A stretch of 5,232 bases of DNA, taken from the NCBI GenBank assembly GCA_031258895.1, contig JAIRMF010000018.1, positions 1 through 5,232 of the forward strand, in the 5' to 3' direction. Below the pieces are notes generated by a model, which saw only the letters and a program-made list of their open reading frames with translations, was not told where the DNA came from and searched no databases. This DNA is from Dysgonamonadaceae bacterium (lineage in GTDB: Bacteria > Bacteroidota > Bacteroidia > Bacteroidales > Azobacteroidaceae). This document shows, in pieces, positions 1 through 5,232 of the stretch (position 1 is its first letter; each line of letters opens with the position of its first letter). A program made the position numbers and the translations under genes.

Positions 1-671
1 CTAAGGTTCAGAAACAGGCACAAACCGGCGGTGACAAACAGGCAAAACTGTCGCTCGAAGCGCTATTAAAACTAAAAGAAACACTTGAACAGGGCAAACC
101 TGCACGAAGAGTGCAATTCGATACAAAAGACGAAGAACATTTTGTACGGGACTTATTCCTCCTCACCTCGAAACCTGTATTGTATGTCTGCAACGTAGAC
201 GAAGCATCCGCCGCCGTAGGCAACGCTTGCGTGGAGCAGGTGAAGGAAACAATCCGTGAAGAAAACGCCGATTTGTTGGTTGTTGCCGCAAAGATCGAAT
301 CGGAAATCGCCGAATTTGAGACCTTCGAAGAACGGGAAATATTCCTTTCCGAACTCGGATTGCAGGAATCCGGCGTAAACCGTATTATCAAAGCCGCATA
401 CAAACTGTTAAACCTCGAGACCTTCCTCACCGCAGGACCACAAGAAGTGCGTGCATGGACTTACCGTCAAGGCAGCAAAGCGCCACAATGCGCCGGCGTG
501 ATACACACCGATTTTGAGAAAGGTTTCATCAGAGCGGAAGTAATCAAGTACGCTGATTACATCACTCTCGGTTCGGAAAGCGCTTGCAAGGAGGCGGGGA
601 AAATATCTGTCGAAGGGAAAGACTATACAGTCAGGGACGGGGATATAATGCACTTCAGATTTAACGTATAA
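1..671 (+). CDS. ychF: Ribosome-binding ATPase YchF (Obg-family, OLA1-like), C-terminal part; 5' end outside window
   Basis: The reading frame is open from base 3 and ends with TAA at 669-671, giving 222 residues. The family is usually about 360-370 aa, so roughly the first 145 residues, including the P-loop, lie upstream of the window. The visible part begins in the helical insertion (the stretch ending EQGKPARRVQF). It then shows the G4 element as NVDE (bases 192-203, in KPVLYVCNVDE). NxxE in place of NKxD is the known YchF/OLA1 signature linked to ATP preference. A G5-like AAKIE follows. From about base 414 comes the C-terminal TGS-like domain, with the family hallmarks LETFLTAGPQEVRAWT, IHTDFEKGFIRAEVI and a GKDYTVRDGDIMHFRFNV ending. 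The family is cytoplasmic, binds ribosomes and is involved in translation and stress responses. A GTG at 111 could look like a start but is internal, because clear YchF sequence continues upstream of it. Confidence 0.96.
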   Translation, partial: KVQKQAQTGGDKQAKLSLEALLKLKETLEQGKPARRVQFDTKDEEHFVRDLFLLTSKPVLYVCNVDEASAAVGNACVEQVKETIREENADLLVVAAKIESEIAEFETFEEREIFLSELGLQESGVNRIIKAAYKLLNLETFLTAGPQEVRAWTYRQGSKAPQCAGVIHTDFEKGFIRAEVIKYADYITLGSESACKEAGKISVEGKDYTVRDGDIMHFRFNV

Positions 672-758
672 CACAACCGAAATAAAAGAGAAGATAAACC
701 CGTTTCAATATGCGTATCTTACGGCAGCCATGATTTTAACAGAAACAAATTATCGGAA

Positions 759-2651
759 ATGAGAAAATGGAAAGTGGAAGATTCAGCCGAACTGTACAAC
801 ATACATGGCTGGGGATTGGATTATTTTTCGATCAATGAAAAAGGTCACGTCACGGTAACACCAAAAAAGGGCAGTGTACGGATTGACCTGAAAGAACTGA
901 TGGACGAACTTGTGCTTCGCGATGTAGCCGCACCGTTGTTGATACGTTTTTCGGACATACTCGACAATCGTATAGAAAAAATCTCAAACTGCTTTCGCGC
1001 CGCTTCGGAAGAATACAGCTACGAGGGAGAGAATTTCGTCATTTACCCTATAAAAGTCAACCAGATGCGTCAGGTGGTAGAAGAGATTGTCAGTCACGGC
1101 AAGAAATTCAACATCGGCTTAGAGGCAGGTTCAAAGCCCGAGCTTCATGCCGTATTAGCCATCAATACCGGTTCCGGTTCGCTCATAATCTGCAACGGAT
1201 ATAAAGACGAAGACTATATTCAACTTGCCTTACTTGCGCAAAAGATGGGTAAACGGATATTCATTGTAATCGAAAAGTTGAACGAATTACAACTTGTAGC
1301 GACCATTGCGAGGAAGTTAAAAATCAGTCCGAACATTGGTATTCGCATCAAGCTTGCGAGCGCGGGCAGTGGCAAATGGGAAGAATCCGGCGGTGACGTA
1401 AGCAAATTCGGGCTTTCGTCCAGCGAATTGTTGGAAGCTCTGGATATTCTTGAAAAGAACAAGATGCGCAACTGCCTAAAATTGATACATTTTCACATTG
1501 GGAGTCAGGTGACGAAGATCCGTCGCATAAAAAACGCTCTTCGTGAGGCGTCGCAATTCTACGTACAGTTGCACAAGATGGGCTATCCGGTTGAATTTGT
1601 AGACATCGGTGGCGGTCTTGGGGTAGACTATGACGGCACTCGCTCTTCTTCCCGCGAGTCAAGCATGAACTATTCGATTCAGGAATACGTAAACGATTCG
1701 ATATCGACACTGGTTGATGTATGTGTGAAGAACAAGATCCCGCAGCCGAACATTATCACGGAATCGGGTCGTTCGCTTGCGGCGCATCATTCGGTGTTGA
1801 TTTTCCAGGTACTTGAGACGGTAGCTTCGCCCGAATGGGAGAAGGACGATGAACTGCCGGAGGACAGCCACGAACTTGTGCGGGATCTCTACAAGCTTTG
1901 GGACGAGATGAACAGTCCGCGTCTTATCGAAACTTGGCATGATGCACAGCAGATTCGCGAAGAGTCGCTTGACAGATTCAGTCTTGGGATGCTCGATCTG
2001 ACCACCCGGGCGCAGGTAGAGAAGTTATACTGGTCGATTGCACGCGAAGTACAGCAGATTGCGATGAACATGAAACACGCACCGGAGGAGCTTCGCAAGA
2101 TTGCAAAGATGCTTCCCGACAAATACTTTTGCAATTTCTCGCTTTTTCAGTCGTTGCCTGATTCGTGGGCTATCGATCAGGTTTTCCCGATAATGCCTGT
2201 TTCGCGTTTGGACGAGAAGCCCGACCGCACGGCTACGCTTCACGACATCACATGCGACAGCGACGGCAGGATATGTAATTTCATCAACATGCAGAATCAT
2301 ACCGGTTATCTACCCGTTCACAGGCTCAACCGTCGCGAGCCGTACTACATGGGAGTTTTTCTGGTTGGGGCATACCAGGAGATATTGGGTGATCTGCACA
2401 ATCTTTTCGGCGACACTAATGCGGTGCATATCTCGGTGACGAAGGACGGTTACCAGATAGAGCAGATCATTGACGGGGAAACGATTGCGGATGTGCTTGA
2501 TTATGTTCAGTACGATCCGAAGAAGCTTGTGCGGACGGTAGAGACATGGGTTACGCAGTCGATGAAGGAGGGCAAGATAACTCCTGAGGAAGGTCGTGAA
2601 TTTCTTTCCAATTACCGTTCGGGTTTGTACGGATACACTTATTTGGAATAG
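759..2651 (+). CDS. speA: Biosynthetic arginine decarboxylase (PLP-dependent, SpeA type)
   Basis: This enzyme converts L-arginine to agmatine and CO2, the first step of the agmatine route to putrescine and spermidine. The 630-residue product matches the usual length of the biosynthetic, fold-III (alanine racemase-like) family and aligns with E. coli SpeA by eye along its whole length. Visible landmarks in order: YPIKVNQ (96-102) with the PLP lysine K99; LEAGSKPEL and ICNGYKD (about 121-150); GSGKWEESGGDVSKFGL (203-219); HFHIGSQ (244-250); the phosphate-binding glycine loop GGGLGVDY (284-291); ESGR (335-338); ITCDSDG (497-503) with the conserved active-site Cys499; GAYQEILG (537-544); and the typical GLYGYTYLE C-terminus. 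No signal peptide is seen, so it is presumably cytoplasmic. The ATG at 759 gives the expected N-terminus; its leader is A-rich with no clear Shine-Dalgarno site, as is common in Bacteroidota. Genes for agmatine-processing enzymes are not in the window. Confidence 0.97.
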   Translation: MRKWKVEDSAELYNIHGWGLDYFSINEKGHVTVTPKKGSVRIDLKELMDELVLRDVAAPLLIRFSDILDNRIEKISNCFRAASEEYSYEGENFVIYPIKVNQMRQVVEEIVSHGKKFNIGLEAGSKPELHAVLAINTGSGSLIICNGYKDEDYIQLALLAQKMGKRIFIVIEKLNELQLVATIARKLKISPNIGIRIKLASAGSGKWEESGGDVSKFGLSSSELLEALDILEKNKMRNCLKLIHFHIGSQVTKIRRIKNALREASQFYVQLHKMGYPVEFVDIGGGLGVDYDGTRSSSRESSMNYSIQEYVNDSISTLVDVCVKNKIPQPNIITESGRSLAAHHSVLIFQVLETVASPEWEKDDELPEDSHELVRDLYKLWDEMNSPRLIETWHDAQQIREESLDRFSLGMLDLTTRAQVEKLYWSIAREVQQIAMNMKHAPEELRKIAKMLPDKYFCNFSLFQSLPDSWAIDQVFPIMPVSRLDEKPDRTATLHDITCDSDGRICNFINMQNHTGYLPVHRLNRREPYYMGVFLVGAYQEILGDLHNLFGDTNAVHISVTKDGYQIEQIIDGETIADVLDYVQYDPKKLVRTVETWVTQSMKEGKITPEEGREFLSNYRSGLYGYTYLE

Positions 2652-2724
2652 TTGGGAAAGGAACATCCGGATAGATTTATGCTGCCGGTTGGTGTTTATC
2701 GGGAATTTTATTTGGAACGGAGTT

Positions 2725-3492
2725 ATGAAAATCATATCATTCAATCTTAACGGCATACGTTCTGCCGCCGGCAAGGGTTTATTCGGATGGCTTGGGCGGG
2801 AGGCGCCGGACGTTTTTTGCGTACAGGAAACTAAGGCTCAGCCGGAGCAGATGGATTCCGTAACCTTGAGAAGTCTCGGTTATGAGCATCAGATGATACA
2901 TTCGGCGGTAAAGAAGGGATATAGCGGGGTTGCGATATTCAGCAGGCTGAAGCCGGATCATTATGTGATTGGGATGGGGATAAGGGAGTACGATATTGAG
3001 GGGCGTGTCATCCGTGCCGACTTCGGCGATCTGACCGTTGTGTGTGTTTATGTTCCTTCCGGTACGACGGGCGACATTCGGCAGGCGGTGAAGATGCGTT
3101 TTCTTGAATCTTTCACACAATATCTTATTGATCTTAGCCGGACTCGTCGAGACGTCGTTATTTGCGGTGATTACAACATTTGCCGTACTCCGGCGGACAT
3201 CAACCATCCGGAGCGGCACGTTAACGTTTCGGGTTTTTTGCTTGAGGAGCGGGTTTGGTTTGAAAGGTTTCTCTCGCTTGGGTTCACGGATTCGTTTCGC
3301 GAGTTCAACGGGGATCTTGGGCAGTACAGTTGGTGGAGTTTTCGTGCCGGGTCGAGGGAGAAGAATCTTGGTTGGAGGATTGACTACCACATAGTGTCGG
3401 AAAGTCTTAAGCCGGCATTAAAATCGGCCGCTATTCTGCGTGATGCGGTTTTTTCCGATCATGCTCCGGTGATGGTTGAGATTCGGAATTAA
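2725..3492 (+). CDS. xth: Exodeoxyribonuclease III / AP endonuclease (ExoIII-APE1 family)
   Basis: This is a Mg-dependent DNA repair nuclease of the endonuclease/exonuclease/phosphatase fold. It is expected to cleave 5' of abasic sites in base-excision repair and may have 3'-5' exonuclease activity. The 255-residue product is full length for the family. Visible motifs: N7 in SFNLNGIRSA; QETKA (34-38) with metal-binding E35; KKGYSGVAIFSR (63-74); EGRVIRADF (92-100); VCVYVPSG (107-113) with Y109; GDYNI (148-152) with D149 and N151; YSWWSFR (201-207); WRIDYHI (217-223) with D220; and SDHAP (244-248) with the catalytic D245-H246 pair. All expected catalytic residues are present. The open frame extends in frame to 2596, inside speA, but family homology begins at MKIISFN, so the ATG at 2725 is chosen. 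It lies 73 bases after speA on the same strand, and co-transcription is possible. Confidence 0.96.
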   Translation: MKIISFNLNGIRSAAGKGLFGWLGREAPDVFCVQETKAQPEQMDSVTLRSLGYEHQMIHSAVKKGYSGVAIFSRLKPDHYVIGMGIREYDIEGRVIRADFGDLTVVCVYVPSGTTGDIRQAVKMRFLESFTQYLIDLSRTRRDVVICGDYNICRTPADINHPERHVNVSGFLLEERVWFERFLSLGFTDSFREFNGDLGQYSWWSFRAGSREKNLGWRIDYHIVSESLKPALKSAAILRDAVFSDHAPVMVEIRN

Positions 3493-3505
3493 ATTTACCT
3501 GTTGA

Positions 3506-3546
3506 AGCGCCCCAAATGATGGGCTAAGAATATATTTATATTTTTT
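3506..3546 (+). terminator. Possible weak transcription terminator after xth
   Basis: Fourteen bases past the xth stop, AGC-(G)-CC at 3506-3511 can pair with GGGCT at 3521-3525 if one G is bulged; alternatively CCCA (3511-3514) pairs with TGGG (3520-3523). This is followed by an AT-only inverted repeat, AATATA-TT-TATATT (3529-3542), and a T-run to 3546. The position suits a terminator, but the stems are short and imperfect, so the call is tentative. Confidence 0.3.
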
Positions 3547-3631
3547 CCCCTTGTTTGCTTGACGTCATACGCTTTGGAATCACATATTATCCGGTATTGT
3601 GATTTAATCGGAAACGAAATCTGGATAGTAC

Positions 3632-3736
3632 ACATTTCGAGAAATACGAACCATATTTCAGGAAATGTGAACCATATTTCAGGAAATATGTTTCAGCTAC
3701 CTAGAAATATGAATCAGCCGGACAGAAATATCGTAC
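3632..3736. repeat. Five degenerate 21-base tandem repeat units with internal palindromes
   Basis: Units start at 3632, 3653, 3674, 3695 and 3716, each exactly 21 bases. Units 1 and 2 share 16 of 21 bases and units 2 and 3 share 17 of 21; units 4 and 5 are more diverged. GAAAT at unit positions 10-14 is unchanged in all five. Units 1-3 carry a dyad across the unit, two 8-base arms around a 2-base spacer: perfect in unit 3 (3673-3690), one wobble pair in unit 2 (3652-3669), and two mismatches in unit 1 (3631-3648). Because 21 is a multiple of three, one + frame reads through as seven-residue units such as HISGNVN. Function is unknown: it may be a small palindromic repeat family, a protein-binding array, or a remnant of a repetitive peptide gene. 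Confidence 0.75.
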
Positions 3737-3839
3737 CCTGTTATTGAATTTTTCCATCGCCGGAGGTAATTTTCTGTAAGAATTGTGAGTTGGGAAAACC
3801 CGTATTCATTAGTAATGTGCTTCGGGGATTATTTTTTTC

Positions 3840-3868
3840 TTGTTTTTGAAGAACAATTTGTATCTTTG
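3840..3868 (+). promoter_or_regulatory. Bacteroidetes-type promoter for the downstream surface-protein gene
   Basis: TATCTTTG at 3861-3868 matches the Bacteroidetes primary-sigma -7 consensus TAnnTTTG exactly. A TTG at 3840-3842 sits 18 bases upstream, the usual place of the -33 element. Transcription would start near 3875, leaving an A-rich leader of about 70 bases before the ATG at 3947. The tract around the -33 element is T-rich. This is the only place in the window where both elements are seen together with normal spacing. Confidence 0.8.
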
Positions 3869-3946
3869 CACCCGGTTAGTAATATACAATAATATAGATA
3901 ACACAAAAAATAACAATCACGCCGTACAACTAAAACAAACGACAAT

Positions 3947-5232
3947 ATGAAAAAGACATTCGCCATCATTCTGACTTCCCTCTGCATCGCCCTCGCAGAG
4001 AACGCAATCTCGCAGGTAAATATCGGCTCTATGGATGACCCGCAAGAGTTCTCCGTCCTTGAACTTTCCACCGGCGGCGACCGCGGCTTCCGTCTGCCCC
4101 ACATGACCGCCACCGAACGTAACGCCCTCGATCTGACCGGTAAAGACGCCGCACGCGGATTGCAAATATTCAACACCACAACCAGATGTGTCGATACCTG
4201 GAACGGCTCCAAATGGATAGAAACCTGCGGCGCGCCCGTCGTATACCTTAATACCGACATCTGCACCGGCAGTGCCGTCCCCGCCGTCGGATTTATGAAA
4301 TACAACCTCGGCGCCGACCCGCAATACGATACGCCAAAGAAACAGATGGGCTACCTCGCCACAATCACATATCCTAAAAACAATGGCGCATCCAACGCAC
4401 ATGTCGATGCAACCGTCCTCGGCGGACTTTATCAATGGGGACGCAAAGATATTACCCATGGCTCCTCCGGCAGCCCTGCCTACACCCGTTATAACAACTC
4501 TGATAACACCAGCAGCACACAGATTGTTAATCAGGAGTCCACAATGTTTATTACTGGGCATACCAACTGGTATACCGGCAATAATGCCACTTCTTTGTGG
4601 GGTAACGGCGAAGGTTTAACAGGACAGTCCGATAACAAGGGCGGCGTTCTCTATAATGGAGGATACTATCAAAACACAGACTGGGCGACTCCCGAAAACA
4701 ATCCGTGCCCTTCCGGCTTCCGCGTCCCTACGCAGGACGAATGGGAAAGAATCTGCGACTACGACTGTAACCCTTCTACCACAGCTAATAACTTTGATAT
4801 CTCCGGCACCGCGGGGACTGCCAACAATTCCGGTCTAACCTGGGTGCCGGTGGTCTGTAACGGAAGTGGGGCGAGTGGTAAATGTGTTCCATCCACAGCA
4901 ACAAGCGACGCGGAGAACTCTGCCTCAGGTTTCGCCATCTATGATACAGGTGTGTGGGATGCCGCCAAAAATACAGGTGGCGTCTACGCAGGCTTTACCG
5001 GAAACAATTTTCCATCAGGTGCGTCGCTGCATGATACAAGCGCACCCGAGCCTCTCCTGTTCCTTCCAGCCGCAGGCTATCGCGCATACACTACTAATGC
5101 CTCAACCATTAATCAGAGTAATCAAAGGGGTTTTTACTGGAGCAGTACGCACGATAACAGTAAAACTTATGCCTATTGCTGGGTTTTTTCGCACAATGCC
5201 GCATATAATTACGACCAAGAAAATAATGCTAT
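3947..5232 (+). CDS. Exported FISUMP-domain cell-surface protein, 3' end outside window
   Basis: The frame is open from ATG 3947 to the window edge, with 428 codons visible and no stop reached. Residues 1-23 look like a type I signal peptide (MKK, hydrophobic core, cleavage near AISQ); the Cys at 13 does not fit a lipobox, so a lipoprotein is unlikely. Residues 24-95 resemble the N-terminal module of many Bacteroidales surface proteins (VNIGS, LELS, GFRLPHMT, GLQIFNTTT, WNGSKWIETC). From about 110 the sequence resembles the Fibrobacter succinogenes major paralogous (FISUMP) domain: VGFMKYNLGADP, GGLYQWGRKD (159-168), NPCPSGFRVPTQDEWERI (252-269), LPAAGYR (373-379) and FYWSSTHDN (396-404). In this family the end usually follows soon after the YWSS motif, so probably only a few tens of residues are missing. 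The middle is rich in Asn, Gly, Ser and Thr. The ligand and biological role are unknown. It has its own promoter and appears separate from the upstream genes. Confidence 0.88.
   Translation, partial: MKKTFAIILTSLCIALAENAISQVNIGSMDDPQEFSVLELSTGGDRGFRLPHMTATERNALDLTGKDAARGLQIFNTTTRCVDTWNGSKWIETCGAPVVYLNTDICTGSAVPAVGFMKYNLGADPQYDTPKKQMGYLATITYPKNNGASNAHVDATVLGGLYQWGRKDITHGSSGSPAYTRYNNSDNTSSTQIVNQESTMFITGHTNWYTGNNATSLWGNGEGLTGQSDNKGGVLYNGGYYQNTDWATPENNPCPSGFRVPTQDEWERICDYDCNPSTTANNFDISGTAGTANNSGLTWVPVVCNGSGASGKCVPSTATSDAENSASGFAIYDTGVWDAAKNTGGVYAGFTGNNFPSGASLHDTSAPEPLLFLPAAGYRAYTTNASTINQSNQRGFYWSSTHDNSKTYAYCWVFSHNAAYNYDQENNA

Larger units (their letters stand above)
3493..3946. other. 454-base intergenic region between xth and the surface-protein gene
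   Basis: No convincing protein-coding gene was found here. From left to right it holds a weak hairpin plus T-run after xth (about 3506-3546), a 21-base degenerate tandem repeat cluster (3632-3736), an unassigned stretch (3737-3838), a Bacteroidetes-type promoter (3840-3868) and an A-rich leader to the ATG at 3947. A 62-codon frame (3559-3747) opens with TTG and spans the repeats, but nothing supports its translation. I saw no tRNA-like structure, no insertion-sequence ends and no pair of long inverted repeats that would suggest an invertible promoter. Confidence 0.7.

Noticed and set aside
111..671. A separate 186-aa gene starting at GTG 111
   Set aside because: The frame continues upstream to the window start with recognisable YchF sequence, so this is an internal valine codon of a partial ychF.
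715..722. TATCTTAC as a -7 promoter element for speA
   Set aside because: It departs from TAnnTTTG at the conserved TG end and no TTG lies at the right distance upstream.
2596..2724. In-frame upstream extension of the xth reading frame into the end of speA
   Set aside because: The extra 43 residues show no family similarity, overlap the conserved speA C-terminus in another frame, and ExoIII homology begins exactly at the ATG at 2725.
2779..3390. Minus-strand 203-codon open frame within xth
   Set aside because: It lies wholly inside a gene with all catalytic motifs intact and has no recognisable protein features of its own.
3559..3747. Annotating the 62-codon frame as a protein-coding gene
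   Set aside because: It has a TTG start, no ribosome-binding signal and no recognisable domain, and it is kept open partly because the repeats are 21 bases long; reported only as a finding.
3809..3883. Direct repeat TTAGTAAT (3809-3816 and 3876-3883) flanking the promoter
   Set aside because: An eight-base match in a 450-base AT-rich region is expected by chance about once or twice, and no mobile-element ends accompany it.
3917..4561. Long minus-strand open frame opposite the start of the surface-protein gene
   Set aside because: It overlaps the promoter-driven, signal-peptide-bearing + strand gene and shows no recognisable domain; it mirrors the codon bias of the real gene.

Overview
The window looks like chromosomal DNA from a member of the Bacteroidales (phylum Bacteroidota). 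Three things point there. A textbook Bacteroidetes-type promoter (TTG, 18 bases, TATCTTTG) lies at about 3840-3868. The genes have A-rich leaders instead of strong Shine-Dalgarno sites. The last gene is a secreted FISUMP-type protein with the N-terminal module common on Bacteroidales surface proteins. Genus cannot be fixed from this sequence. All supported genes are on the + strand.

Bases 1-671 are the C-terminal 60% of the ribosome-associated ATPase YchF. After an 87-base gap comes an intact speA (759-2651, 630 aa), the biosynthetic arginine decarboxylase that makes agmatine for polyamine synthesis. A further 73 bases on is an intact exodeoxyribonuclease III / AP endonuclease gene (2725-3492, 255 aa). 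These three are same-strand housekeeping genes with short gaps and no clear internal promoter or terminator, so co-transcription of speA and xth is plausible but not shown. Nothing links translation control, polyamine synthesis and base-excision repair functionally.

The only sizeable non-coding stretch is 3493-3946 (454 bases). It holds a weak possible terminator just after xth, five degenerate 21-base tandem units (3632-3736) built around small palindromes, and the promoter and leader of the last gene. That gene (3947 to the window end, 428 codons visible, no stop reached) encodes an exported cell-surface protein of unknown specific role. It has a signal peptide, a Bacteroidales N-terminal module and a Fibrobacter-major-paralogue-like C-terminal domain.

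I do not see a new multi-gene system here. The parts least explained by known biology are the 21-base repeat cluster and the surface protein next to it.
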